DNA of 64,000 nt from Neodontobutis hainanensis (Eukaryota > Chordata > Actinopteri > Gobiiformes > Odontobutidae). Location: NCBI GenBank assembly GCA_024349245.1, contig JALDNG010000790.1, forward strand, positions 22,863 to 86,862. Reading direction: 5' to 3'. Numbering within the stretch: position 1 is the first letter of the stretch; each line of letters begins with the position of its first letter. Position numbers and translations under genes: made by a program. Under the pieces are notes generated by a model. That model saw only the letters and a program-made list of their open reading frames with translations, had not been told where the DNA came from and did not search any database. Below, piece by piece: positions 22,107 to 34,998 of the stretch.

Positions 22107-24850
22107 TATACAGTCTGTTATAATGAACGTCTACAGTCTGTTCTACTGCACATCTACAGTCTGTACTACTGCACCTCTACAGTCTGTTCTAAAGCATGTC
22201 TAGAGAGTTTTCTAATACTAATATAAAGTCTGTTCTAATGCTCGTCTACAGTCTGAACTACTGCACCACTAAAGTCTATTCCTCTGAAGCATTGTCAGTC
22301 TGTTCTACTGCAAGTCTACAGTCTGTTCTAATGCCAGTCTAGAGTGTGTACTACTGCGGCTCCACAGTCTGTTCTACTGCACATCTACAATCTCTTCTAC
22401 TGCACATGTACAGTCTGTTCTAATGGTCGTCTACAGTCAGTTCTAATGCTCGTCTACAATCAGTTCTAAAGCCATTCTAGAGTCTGTACTACTGCTGCTA
22501 TGAAGTCTGTTCAACTGCACGTCTACAATCTGTTCAACTGCACCACTACAGTCTGTTCTATTGTACGTCTACAGTCTGTTCTACTGCACGACTATAGTCT
22601 CTTTTAATAAACGTCTACAGTTTCCTCTAATGCACATCTACAGTCTGTTCTACTGGATGTCTACAGTCTTTTCTAATAATTGTCTAGAGTCTGTTCTACT
22701 GCACGTCTACAGTCTCTTTTCATAATTGTCAACTTTCTGTACTACTGCACCTCTACAGTCTCTTCTACTGCACATCTACAGTTTGTTCTGATGGTCGTCT
22801 AGAGTCTGTACTAGTGGAACTCTACAGTCTGTTCTAAAACATGTCTACAGTCTTTTCTAATACTCATGTACAGTCTGTTCTAATGCTCGTGTAAAGTCTC
22901 AACTATTGCCCTCTACAGTCTATTCTTCTGCACATCGTCAGTCTGTTCTACTGCACATCTACAGTTTGTTCTACTGCACATCTACAGTCTGTTCTAATGC
23001 AAGTCCACAGTCTGTTCTACTCTTTGTCTACTATAAACTGTTGTGATAATTGTCGACATTCTGTACTACTGCATCTCTACAATTTGTTCTACTTCACAAC
23101 TACATTATGTTCTTATGCACGTCTATTGTCTGTTCTAATGCTCGTCCACAGTCTGCTCTAATGCAGGTCTTTAGTCTGTAAAACTGCACAAATACAGACT
23201 GTTCTACTGGACGTCTACAATCTGTTCTAATGCTCGTCTACAGTCTGTTCTATTGTACGTCTACAGTCTGTTCTAATGCACATCTACAGTCTGTTCTACT
23301 GGACGTTTACAGTCTGTTCTAATGCTCGTCTACAGTCAGTTCTAAAGCCAAACTAGAGTCTGTACTACTGCTGCTGCTCTGAAGTCTGTTCAACTCCAAG
23401 TCTACAGTCTGTTCTAATGCCATTTTACAGTCTGTACCTCTGCTCTACTGAAGTCTGTTCTATTGCACTTCTACAGTCTTTTTACTGCATATCTACAGTC
23501 TGTTCTACTGCACATCTACAGTCTGTTCTAATGCAAGTCTACAGTCTATACTACTGCTCATCTACAGTCTGTTCTGCACGTCTACAGTCTCTACTACTGC
23601 ACTTCTAAAGTCTGTTTTAATGCACATATACAGTCTCTTCTAATGCAAGTCTAAAGTCTTTACTACTGCTCATCTACGGTCTGTTCTACTGCAGGTCTAA
23701 AATCTCTTCTAATAAATGTTTACAGTCTGTTCAACTGCAAGTCTACAGTCTGTTCAACTGCACCTCTACAGTCTGTTCTAATGCTCGTCTACAGTCTGTA
23801 TTACTGCACCTCTACAGTCTGTTCTAAAGCATGTCTAGAGTGTTTTGTAATACTTATATACAGTCTGTTCTAATGCTCGTCTACAGTCTGTACTACTCCA
23901 TCTCTACAGTCTATTCTTCTGCACATTGTCAGTCTGTTCTACTGACGTTTACAGTCTTTTTAATGCTCATCTACAGTCATTTCTAAAGCCAATCTAGTGT
24001 CTGTACTACTGCTGCTCTGAAGTCTGTTTAACTGCAAGTCTACAGTATGTTCAACTGCACCTCTACAGTCTGTTCTAATGCCAGTTTACAGTCTGTTCTA
24101 TTGCTCTTCTGCAGTCTGTTCTACTGCATGTCTACAGTCTGTTTTACTGCACATCTACAGTCCGTTCTAATGCACATCTACAGTCTGTTCCAATGCAAGT
24201 CTACAAGTTGTACTACTGCTCATGTACGGTCTGTTCTACTCCACGCCTACAATCTGTTTTAATAAACGTCTACAGTCTGTTCTGCACATTTACAGTCTGT
24301 ACTACTGCACTTCTACAGTCTTTTTAATGCTCGTCTACAGTCTGTATTACTGCACCTCTACAGTCTGTTGTAAAGCATTTCTAGTAGTGTTTTCTAATAC
24401 TCATATAGAGTCTGTTCTAATGCTCGTCTACAGTCTGAACTACTACATTTCTACAGTCTGTTCTAAAGCATGTCTACAGTGTTTTCTAATACTCATATAC
24501 AGTCTGTTCTAATGCTCGTCTACAGTCTGTACTACTGCACCTCTAAAGTCTATTCTTCTGCACATTGTCAGTCTGTTCTACTGGATGTTTACAGTCTGTT
24601 CTAATGCTTGCCTACAGTCTGTTGTACTGCACGTCTACAGTCTGTTCTACTGCATGTCTGCAGTCTGTTTTGATAAACGTCTACAGTCTTTTCTACTACA
24701 CATCTACAGTCTCTACTACTGCACTTCTAAAGTCTGTTTCTAATGCACATCTACAGTCTGTTCTAATGCAAGTCTATAGTCTGTACTACTGCTCATTTAT
24801 GGTCTGTTCTAGTGCAGGTCTACAGTCTGTTTTAATAAACGTCTACAGTC

Positions 24851-27800
24851 TATAGTCTGTTCTAATGCTCGTCCACAGTCTGTTCTAATGCTAGTCTTAA
24901 TTCTGTACTACTGCACATCTACGGTCTTTTCTACTAGATGTCTACAGTCTGTTCTAATGCTTGTATACAGTCTGTTGTATTGTACGTCTACAGTCTTTTT
25001 AAATGCACATCTACAGTCTGTTCAACTGCACGTCTACAGTCTGTTCAACTGCACCTCAACAGTCTCTTCTAATGCCAGTTTACAGTCTGTACCTCTGCTC
25101 TACTGCAGTCTGTTCTACCGCACGTCTACAGTCTCTTTTTCTGCATATCTACAGTCTGTTCTAATGCACATCTACAGTCTGTTCTAATGCAAGTCTATAA
25201 TCTGTACTACTGCTCATCTACAGTCTGTTCTAATGCGAGTTTATAATCTGTACTACTGCTCATCTACAGTCTGTTCTAATGCAAGTCTACAGTCTGTACT
25301 ACTGCTCATTTATGGTCTGTTCTACTGCAAGTCTACAGTCTGTTCTAATAAACGTCTACAGTCTGTTCTACTGCACATTTGAAGTCTGTACTACTGCACT
25401 TCTACAGTCTGTTCTAATGCTCGTCTACAGTCTGTATTACTGCACGTCTACAGTCATTTTAACTGCACCTCAACAGTCTGTTCTAATGCCAGTTTACATT
25501 CTTTACCTCTGCTCTACTGCACTCTGTTCTACTGCACGTCTACAGTCTGTTTTACTGCTCATATACAGTCTGTTCTACTGCACGACTACAGTCTGTTCTA
25601 AAGCCAGTCTAGAGTCTGTTCTACTGCTGCTCTGAAGTCTTTTCAACTGCATGTCTATAGTCTGTTCAACTGCACCTCTACGTCTTTTCTATTGTATGTC
25701 TACATTCTGTTCTAATGCACATCTACAGTCTGTTCTAATGCTCGTCTACAGTCTCTACTAACGGACCTTTAAATTATTTTCTTCTGCAGCATCATTAGAC
25801 TGGTTTACTGGACATCTACAGTCTGTTCTAATACACGTCTATAGTCTGTTCAAATACTCGTCCACAGTCTGTTCTAATGCAGTCTGTACTACTGCACATC
25901 TATAGTCTGTTCTATTGCTCGAATACAGTCTGTTCAAATGCCCAATAAAAGTCTTTACTACTCCACCTCTACAGTTTGTTCTACATCTCCTCTACAGTCT
26001 GTTCTACTGCAGCTCTACAGTCTGTTTTAATGCCAGTCTAGAGTCTGTACTACTGCTGCTCTGCAGTCTGTTCTACTGCAAGTCTACATTCTGTTCTACT
26101 GAACATCTACAGTCTGTTCTAATGCACATCTACAGTCTATAGTCTGTTCTTATGCTCGTCCACAGTCTGTTCTAATGCTAGTCTTAATTCTTTACTACTG
26201 CACATCTACGGTCTTTTCTACTAGATGTCTACAGTCTGTTCTAATGCTCGTATACAGTCTGTTGTATTGTACGTCTACAGTCTTTTTAAATGCACATCTA
26301 CAGTATGTTCAACTGCACGTCTACAGTCTTTTCAACTGCACCTCAACAGTCTCTTCTAATGCCAGTTTACAGTCTGTACCTCTGCTCTACTGCAGTCTGT
26401 TCTACCGCACGTCTACAGTCTCTTTTTCTGCATATCTACAGTCTGTTCTAATGCACATCTACAGTCTGTTCTAATGCAAGTCTATAATCTGTACTACTGC
26501 TCATCTACAGTCTGTTCTAATGCGAGTTTATAATCTGTACTACTGCTCATCTACAGTCTGTTCTAATGCAAGTCTACAGTCTGTACTACTGCTCATTTAT
26601 GGTCTGTTCTACTGCAAGTCTACAGTCTGTTCTAATAAACGTCTACAGTCTGTTCTACTGCACATTTGAAGTCTGTACTACTGCACTTCTACAGTCTGTT
26701 CTAATGCTCGTCTACAGTCTGTATTACTGCACGTCTACAGTCATTTTAACTGCACCTCAACAGTCTGTTCTAATGCCAGTTTACATTCTTTACCTCTGCT
26801 CTACTGCAGTCTGTTCTACTGCACGTCTACAGTCTGTTTTACTGCTCATATACAGTCTGTTCTACTGCACGACTACAGTCTGTTCTAAAGCCAGTCTAGA
26901 GTCTGTTCTACTGCTGCTCTGAAGTCTTTTCAACTGCATGTCTATAGTCTGTTCAACTGCACCTCTACGTCTTTTCTATTGTATGTCTACATTCTGTTCT
27001 AATGCACATCTACAGTCTGTTCTAATGCTCGTCTACAGTCTCTACTAACGGACCTTTAAATTATTTTCTTCTGCAGCATCATTAGACTGGTTTACTGGAC
27101 ATCTACAGTCTGTTCTAATACACGTCTATAGTCTGTTCAAATACTCGTCCACAGTCTGTTCTAATGCAGTCTGTACTATTGCACATCTATAGTCTGTTCT
27201 ATTGCTCGAATACAGTCTGTTCAAATGCCCAATAAAAGTCTTTACTACTCCACCTCTACAGTTTGTTCTACATCTCCTCTACAGTCTGTTCTACTGCAGC
27301 TCTACAGTCTGTTTTAATGCCAGTCTAGAGTCTGTACTACTGCTGCTCTGCAGTCTGTTCTACTGCAAGTCTACATTCTGTTCTACTGAACATCTACAGT
27401 CTGTTCTAATGCACATCTACAGTCTATAGTCTGTTCTTATGCTCGTCCACAGTCTGTTCTAATGCTAGTCTTAATTCTTTACTACTGCACATCTACGGTC
27501 TTTTCTACTAGATGTCTACAGTCTGTTCTAATGCTCGTATACAGTCTGTTGTATTGTACGTCTACAGTCTTTTTAAATGCACATCTACAGTATGTTCAAC
27601 TGCACGTCTACAGTCTTTTTAACTGCACCTCAACAGTCTCTTCTAATGCCAGTTTACAGTCTGTACCTCTGCTCTACTGCAGTCTGTTCTACCGCACGTC
27701 TACAGTCTCTTTTTCTGCATATCTACAGTCTGTTCTAATGCACATCTACAGTCTGTTCTAATGCAAGTCTATAATCTGTACTACTGCTCATCTACAGTCT

Positions 27801-28711
27801 GTTCTAATGCGAGTTTATAATCTGTACTACTGCTCATCTACAGTCTGTTCTAATGCAAGTCTACAGTCTGTACTACTGCTCATTTATGGTCTGTTCTACT
27901 GCAAGTCTACAGTCTGTTCTAATAAACGTCTACAGTCTGTTCTACTGCACATTTGAAGTCTGTACTACTGCACTTCTACAGTCTGTTCTAATGCTCGTCT
28001 ACAGTCTGTATTACTGCACGTCTACAGTCATTTTAACTGCACCTCAACAGTCTGTTCTAATGCCAGTTTACATTCTTTACCTCTGCTCTACTGCAGTCTG
28101 TTCTACTGCACGTCTACAGTCTGTTTTACTGCTCATATACAGTCTGTTCTACTGCACGACTACAGTCTGTTCTAAAGCCAGTCTAGAGTCTGTTCTACTG
28201 CTGCTCTGAAGTCTTTTCAACTGCATGTCTATAGTCTGTTCAACTGCACCTCTACGTCCTTTCTATTGTATGTCTACATTCTGTTCTAATGCACATCTAC
28301 AGTCTGTTCTAATGCTCGTCTACAGTCTCTACTAACGGACCTTTAAATTATTTTCTTCTGCAGCATCATTAGACTGGTTTACTGGACATCTACAGTCTGT
28401 TCTAATACACGTCTATAGTCTGTTCAAATACTCGTCCACAGTCTGTTCTAATGCAGTCTGTACTATTGCACATCTATAGTCTGTTCTATTGCTCGAATAC
28501 AGTCTGTTCAAATGCCCAATAAAAGTCTTTACTACTCCACCTCTACAGTTTGTTCTACATCTCCTCTACAGTCTGTTCTACTGCAGCTCTACAGTCTGTT
28601 TTAATGCCAGTCTAGAGTCTGTACTACTGCTGCTCTGCAGTCTGTTCTACTGCAAGTCTACATTCTGTTCTACTGAACATCTACAGTCTGTTCTAATGCA
28701 CATCTACAGTC
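24851..28711 (+). repeat. Three tandem copies of a 1,287-bp higher-order repeat
   Basis: The junction phrase TATAGTCTGTTCT starts at 24851, 26138 and 27425, exactly 1,287 bp apart, and the copies continue to about 28711. The period is one base short of 56 units of 23 bp. Copies 2 and 3 share variants that copy 1 lacks, for example TCTTATGCTCG after the junction phrase against TCTAATGCTCG in copy 1. Copies 2 and 3 therefore separated most recently. Confidence 0.93.
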
Positions 28712-31011
28712 TGTTCTAATGCTCGTCTACAGTCTGAACTACTGCACCTCTACAATCTGTTCTAAAGCATGTCTACAGTGTTTTCTAATACTCATATACA
28801 GTCTGTTCTAATGCTCGTCTACAATCTGAACTACTGCAACTCTACAGTCTGTTCTAAAGCATATCTGCAGTGTTTTCTAATACTCATATACTGTCTGTTC
28901 TAATCCTCATCTACAGTCTGTACTACTGCACCTCTAGAGTCTACTCTTCTGCACATTCTTAGTCTGTTCTACAGGTTGTTTACTGTTTGTTCTAATGCTC
29001 GTCTACAGTCTGTTCCAAAGCCAATCTAGAGTCTGTTCTACTTCTGCTCTGAAGTCTATTCAACTGCACATCTACAGTCTGTTCAACTGCACCTCTACAG
29101 TCTTTTCTATTGTTAATAGATAATAATTGTCTAGAGTCTGTTATACTGCACGTCTACAGTCTCTTTTAATAATTGTCAACTTTCTGTACTGCTGCACCTC
29201 TACAGTCTCTTCTACTGCACATCTACAGTTTGTTCTAATGGTCGTCTAGAGTCTGTACTACTGGAACTCTACAGTCTGTTCTAAGACATGTCTACAGTCT
29301 TTTTTAATACTCATGTACAGTCTGTTCTAATGCTCGTGTAAAGTCTCAACTGCTGCCCTCTACAGTCTATTCTTTTGCACATCTACAGTCTGTTCTAATG
29401 CACATCTACAATCTGTTCTAATGGAATTCTCCAGTCTGTACTACTGCTCGTCTACAGTTTGTTCTACTGCACGTCTACAGTCTATTCTAAAAACGTCTAC
29501 AGTCTGTACTACTGCACATCTACAGTTTGTCCTTAAGCATGTCTAGAGTGTTTTCTAATACTAATATACAGTCTGTTTTAATGCTCGTCTACAGTCTGTA
29601 CAACTGCACCTCTACAGTCTGTTCTAATACAAGTCTACAGTCTCTACTACTGCTCATTTACAGTCTGTTCTACTGGATGTTTACAGTCTGTTCTAATGCT
29701 CGTCTACAGTCAGTTTTACAGTCTGTTCTAATGCAAGTCTATAGTCTGTTTTACTACTCATCTACGGTCTGTTCTTTTGCAGGTCTACAGTCTGTTCTAA
29801 TAAACGTCTACAGTCTGTTCTACTGCACATCTACAGTCTGTTCTAATGCAAGTCTACAGTCTGTATTACTGCTCATCTACAGTCTGTTCTAAAGCATGTC
29901 TAGAGTGTTTTCTAATACTCATATACAGTCTGTTCTAATGCATGTCTACAGTCAGAAATACTGCACCTTTTACAATATGTTCTAAAGCATGTGCAGAGTG
30001 TTTTCTAAAACTCATATAGAGTCTGTTCTAATACTCGTCTACAGTCTGAACTACTGCAGCTCTACAGTCTGTTCTAAAGCATGTCTAGAGTGTTTTCTAA
30101 TACTCATATACAGTCTGTTCTAATGCTTGTCTACAGTCTGTACTACTGCATCTCTACAGTCTATTCTTCTGCACATTGTCAGTCTGTTCTACTGGACGTT
30201 TACAGTCTTTTCTAATTCTCATCTACAGTCTGTATTACTGCACCTCTACAGTCTGTTCTAAAGCATGTTTAGAGTGTTTTCTAATACTCATATACAGTCT
30301 GTTCTAATGTTCGTCTACAGTCGGAACTACTGCACCTCTACATTTTGTTATAAAGCATATCTAGAGTGTTTTCTAATACTTATATAGAGTCTGTTCTACT
30401 GGACGTTTATAGCCTGTTCTAATGCTCGTCTATAGTCAGTTCTAAAGCCAATCTAGAGTCTGTACTACTGCTGCTCTGAAGTCTGCTCAACTGCACGTCT
30501 ACTGTCTGTTCACCTGCACCTCTACAGTCTGTTCTAATGCCAGTTTACAGTATGTACTACTGCTCTACTACAGTCTCGTCCACTGCACGTCTACAGTCTG
30601 TTTTACTGCACATCTACAGTCTGTTCTAATGTACATCTACTGTCTGTTCTAATGCAAGCCTACAGTCTGTACTACTGCTCATCTACAGTCTGTTCTACTG
30701 CACGTCTACAGTCTGTTCTAATGCACATCTACAGTCTGTTCTAATGTAAGTCTACAGTCTGTTCTACTACACATCTACAGTCTCTACTACTGCACTTCTA
30801 AAGTCTGTTCTAATGCACATCTACACTCTCTTCTAATGCTCGTCTACAGTCTGTACTACTGCATTTCTACAGTCTATTCTTCTGCACATTGTCAGTCTGT
30901 TCTACTGGATGTTTACAGTCTGTTCTAATGCTCGTCTACAGTCAGTTTTACAGTCTGTTCTAATGCAAGTCTATAGTCTGTTTTACTACTCATCTACGGT
31001 CTGTTCTCTTG

Positions 31012-31015
31012 CAGG
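31012..31015. repeat. ERV target site duplication, left copy
   Basis: CAGG before the 5' LTR matches CAGG at 41526-41529 after the 3' LTR. Removing the provirus rebuilds the satellite phrase TTGCAGGTCTACAG. A 4-bp duplication is usual for gammaretrovirus-like integrases. Confidence 0.88.
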
Positions 31016-31435
31016 TGTAATGGGAAAATAATATTTTCCTCTTTCACATGCTCTGTGCTGTCCTTGACCGCAGCAGAATGATATGTGCACCACCTGTGCT
31101 ACTGTTTTCAAACTGATACAATTGTCTTATACAGAGACAACTCTGTTTTCTGGGAAAACCAGTAAAATGCTGATTCATGTTAGAGCTCACTCTCTGAGAG
31201 CCAGTGTTTCATTTTCTTATCTGCTGTGATTTCAGTATAAATTCTAAGCCCGCCTAGTTAACATTGGGACTGTTCATGCAACTCTGTACACAGACAGAGT
31301 TGTATTTTCCATTCCTCCTTTTGCAAAAGATGTCTCTGAATTCTTTTTCCTTTTTCCTTAAATAAATCACCAAAAGACATCTGTTGTTTTCTCTCAAACT
31401 TATTCCACAATAATATATTTATTTTTTCAACCACA
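31016..31435 (+). repeat. ERV 5' LTR (420 bp)
   Basis: It starts TGTAATGGG and ends CAACCACA, giving TG...CA ends. It contains TATAAAT at 31236-31242 and the polyadenylation signal AATAAA at 31361-31366, which marks a short R region. By reading, the sequence matches the 3' LTR except for three small length differences (2, 1 and 1 bp). Confidence 0.95.
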
Positions 31436-31440
31436 ATTCT

Positions 31441-31458
31441 TGGTGTCAGAAGTGGGAT
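31441..31458 (+). promoter_or_regulatory. Primer binding site, tRNA-Leu
   Basis: TGGTGTCAGAAGTGGGAT matches the complement of the 3' end of vertebrate tRNA-Leu of the type ending in CCCACTTCTGACACCA. It lies five bases (ATTCT) after the LTR end, a slightly wider gap than usual. It would prime minus-strand DNA synthesis. Confidence 0.85.
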
Positions 31459-32290
31459 CGAAGATTGTGGCTGGACCCGGCTGAAGGACAAGGGTGTGGC
31501 CAACCAGACCGCTCCAAGAGGTCTCCTCTTCCCAAATTTTCTTCTGACGGAGGATTGTCCGATGCCGACCCTCCAATCGTCATCTCTCGATCCAACGTAC
31601 TCAAATAACCTCCAAACGGTAAAATTATTACAAATTTATTAAATTAAGAGAAAACATTTTGTAACAGTGTCTAAAGGTGATTTTTGACTGTAACAAAGCC
31701 TAGACCAGGAATGGTCTATTGTTATTACCATAAGTCAGGATTGACTGAGCAGGATTGCCGTAAAATGAGTAATAATAATTTCTGAATAGGCTTTGTGAAA
31801 AGTTTTTCTTTTGTTTTATGTCTGGACTGGATTGTCCTAATCTGAAAACCGAGACCGGATGGTCCTAAAATTATTAATACGGCTGGATTGCCACATAATA
31901 ATTTTAAAAGGTTTTGTATCTGTATTAGAAACCCTGACTGGGAAGGTCTATTATTGTTGATTTGAGTCTGGATTGACTGAGCAGGATTGCCATTCGACAG
32001 TAATTTCTGAAAGGGTTTTCTAGAAGCCCTGACCTGAATGGTCTATTGTTATTACCATAAGTCAGGATTGACTGAGCAGGATTGCCGTAAAATGAGTAAT
32101 AATAATTTCTGAAAGGGTTTTTAGTTGTTTTTAGTTGTTTTTAGTTGTTTTTAGTTGTTTTTAGTTTTTGTTAGTCTTGTGTTGTTGTTTTGTGTTGTTT
32201 TTGTTAGTTTGTGTTGGTTTTAGTAGTTCTAAAGTTTCTCTATAATCTTTCTGAACCTTACATACTGAGAGTATTTAATTAATCTGAAAT
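31459..32290 (+). other. ERV leader with internal direct repeats
   Basis: The untranslated leader contains a perfect 76-bp direct repeat (31711-31786 and 32038-32113), a diverged third copy at about 31942-32014, and a decamer run of TTAGTTGTTT at 32118-32170. Packaging and dimerisation signals usually lie in this region; none can be assigned by eye. Confidence 0.8.
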
Positions 32291-33243
32291 ATGGGATCCA
32301 ATACAAGTAAAAACAGTCCTGCAAAGGACTTCTGTGAATTCAATGTGATGTATATGATAGAAACCTGGCCAGGAGTTGTGATAAAATGGATGAATGGAAG
32401 TTGTATGGTTTTAATGGACGAATGAGTGAAAGTAGTTTGACTGCATTACGCAATAGAATACAAGATGCAGAAAAGAGACTTATGTCCAAAAATCAGTAAA
32501 CCCGAAGCAAATAAAGGAGATTAAAAGACATTATGAATGTTTAGAGATGTGGGAAAAAGCAGCTGAAGCAAAGAAACAGACAGAAAAAGAAAATAGGGAA
32601 AGAAATTTAAAACACTTAGATACAGTAAAGGGGCCATTTCAAAGCATAGGTAATAAAGCAACTGATAACAAAACTAATGCGATGTCCTCTTGTTTTCCGA
32701 GTCTGACCCAGCCTGTTGGTCCGGCACTCATGAGTGAAGACGATGACCAGACCTACGTCACCGCTCGCTGCTGCACATCTCCACAGTGAAGAAAAGGGAG
32801 GGCTCCAGAGGCAGAGACAAGCGGCTCAGACACATGCAGCTTCTACAACAGCTGCTCAACTGTACCCAGATCTGACCACCCAAGCTGAAACAAACGCCCT
32901 GATGAACACTGGACTGTCAAGTCCTGTCACCAAACCTCCTCCATATGACTCTGCCACCAGTCCTAAGAACTCTAACAACCCCTTCACAACTGAACTTTCA
33001 TCAGACAAATCTTTCTCCTTCCTGTCCCCGTCTCACACGAGAAGCAAGACACCCTATGGGGCTGTGTTTCAAGCTCCTATGATTGAATTTCCGAATCCAG
33101 CTCCACCACCACCAGCCCCAGACAATGAAACTGAAGTACAACGCCAAAGACGACTGGCTGAACACCCTGCCTGTGCTTATGTATCGCTCACCAGACCCCT
33201 CAAGATGGACTCAATTAATCAAAGACAATATACCTCCTATTAA
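32291..33243 (+). pseudogene. gag: ERV gag, N-terminal part (matrix and PPPY region), frame-broken
   Basis: The start ATG at 32291 encodes MGSNTSK, a good N-myristoylation signal for membrane targeting of Gag. That frame stops at 32425 after 44 codons, and coding continues in other frames (32547-32789, then 32734-33243). The last segment holds PPPY at 32935-32946, a PPxY late-domain motif that recruits NEDD4-type ligases for budding, followed by a proline-rich stretch. The order matrix then late domain then capsid fits gammaretrovirus-like Gag. At least three frame changes interrupt it. Confidence 0.82.
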
Positions 33244-34041
33244 CAGAGGAGGCGCCACAGTGGGCCAAAAATTCAAACTGTTCTGTCAAGTGCACAGGCC
33301 CACCGGTGCAGAGATCCCTGGTATTCTGAGAACTATCTGCAACTTAGAAGATTACTCAAAAATTCAAGCAGCGGTTGAAGACCGTGACGGCATGAATTCT
33401 CTTCCCACAATCCAATGGGACGACAACACTGACTATGCCAGATACGTGAACGCCATTGTCACCGCTCTGACCCAGCAGTTCCCAGCCCGCATGGACATGA
33501 ACGCGTTTTGATGTCACTAAGGCGTGGAGAAGATGAATCAGTCATGTCTTTTGCCGCTAGAGCACGCCAACATTGCATTCAACACAGCGGCCAGGCTGCC
33601 ACTGCCTGGACAGCTGAACACACCAGTACATTTGAAGAACTGTTCAAAATGATGTTAAAAAACGGCCTTGGAAAAGACATTGTTAAAATTATGACAGACA
33701 AAATGGTGGGCTCATGGGACACAAACCGTGTCCAAGAAATTCTCCGCTATGCACAGGACGCAGAAATCAGATGTGCCAATAAAAAAGAAAAAGTGGATGC
33801 AAAATTGGTCTCCACTTTTGCAAAAATGACCTTTGCCCAACCATCACATTTCAACAGAGGCAGAGGACGACTAAGAGGAAGAGGTCGTGGACGTCCAGAC
33901 AGAGACGAGGTTGAGCGACGCAGAAAGTCCCAACTGTGTTTCATTTGCGCTGAACCAGGCCACTGGGCTGACAACTGTCCCAAGAAAAGAAGAGACCGAG
34001 CTGACCAACGCTCTGACACTGCTCTGAGTGACCCCAACTGA
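33083..34041 (+). pseudogene. gag: ERV gag, capsid and nucleocapsid part, frame-broken
   Basis: Capsid-like sequence runs from 33083 to 33511, then resumes in another frame from 33508 after a shift beside a T run. The second frame opens with GEDESVMSFAARARQHC, which resembles the major homology region of retroviral capsids. It ends with an arginine/glycine-rich stretch (GRGRLRGRGRGRP) and one zinc knuckle, CFICAEPGHWADNC (C-x2-C-x4-H-x4-C, 33937-33978), for RNA binding. Gag ends with TGA at 34039-34041. About 235 bp with mixed frames separate it from the protease. Confidence 0.85.
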
Positions 34042-34276
34042 CTGGCTGGTGATGATGAGGAACCGAGGACTTCGCCTGCAAAATGAGATGAGTATAACAC
34101 ACTAAAAGGACACCACACCTGTCACTGATGATGCACACAACACCGCACTGCTCACAAGCAATGAAGACGCGCTTGCAACTGATCCACTGCTTGCTTTAGT
34201 GACAGAAACCATTAAGAAACTTGAAATGACAAAAAGCTGAAATGTTTAAAGGTACCTATGCTAAGTTAACAACATC

Positions 34277-34957
34277 GTGTGTGAAAAATTACCGGTAATA
34301 AAATGTGACATCAATGGAAAAAATCTGTCATTTATGGTTGACTCTGGGGCCACAAAATCTCTGATCAGAAGAGACCAAATTCAAACTGCATTAAATGGCA
34401 AAACAACTCACTCCATTAGTGCGAGTGGACAGATTGTTAAAGAACCATTCACAAAACCTCTATCTGTAACCTGGCATTTACCTGATCTATCAGTGTCCAC
34501 TACACACAGCTTTCTGTTGTCTGAGTTGTGTCCAGTGAACCTAATAGGTCGTGACCTTATGTGCGCACTAGGAATTACCTTGTCTGCAGACGAAAATGGT
34601 ATCAAAATCAAACAAACCAAATCTGAATATTGCCTAATAAAATGTGAAGTGACCACTCCATTGTATGTGTATCAGTGGAAATTGGACCATCTGCTGACTC
34701 CAAATGTGTTACACAAAGCTAAACAATACATGAGCTCATCCTCTGAATTCATGAAGGCAAATGCACTACATGTTACAGCGCATGTCTCCATGGGTCCAGA
34801 TGAACAGTATGAAGAAAGCTGGTACCGACAAACTACTGACCGACTCATTCTGAATGGACTGTACTTTAACCAAGATTTTGCGCTTATAATGTTCCATTAC
34901 CTCACAAACTGTCAAAGTTCTTCAAAATCCAAAACTCAGCCCCGCATGTCTCATTAG
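34277..34957 (+). pseudogene. pro: ERV protease and start of pol
   Basis: An aspartic protease of the retropepsin family, which cleaves Gag and Pol. The active-site loop DSGA (34340-34351) lies in FMVDSGATKSLI, and LIGRDLM is the conserved C-terminal block of the fold. After about residue 110 the frame continues into a pol N-terminal region (YVYQWKLDHLL), so protease and RT were one polyprotein. The frame is lost at 34957, just before the RT frame begins at 34999. How it was translated past the gag TGA is not clear. Confidence 0.88.
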
Positions 34958-34998
34958 TTAAACCCCATAACAAACAATGGCGTGATGTTGGTCTTTTT

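Larger units (their letters stand above)
22107..31015 (+). repeat. Satellite A, plus orientation, largest uninterrupted array
   Basis: About 8.9 kb of 23-bp units. It contains the 1,287-bp higher-order repeat (24851-28711) and a segment at 28900-31000 similar to 8700-10750 and 46650-48400. The TTAATAGATAATAATTG marker is at 29113. It ends at the ERV target duplication. Confidence 0.95.

Noticed and set aside
33747..34118. Minus-strand ORFs across gag and pol of the ERV
   Set aside because: They are antisense to conserved retroviral domains and have no recognisable content.
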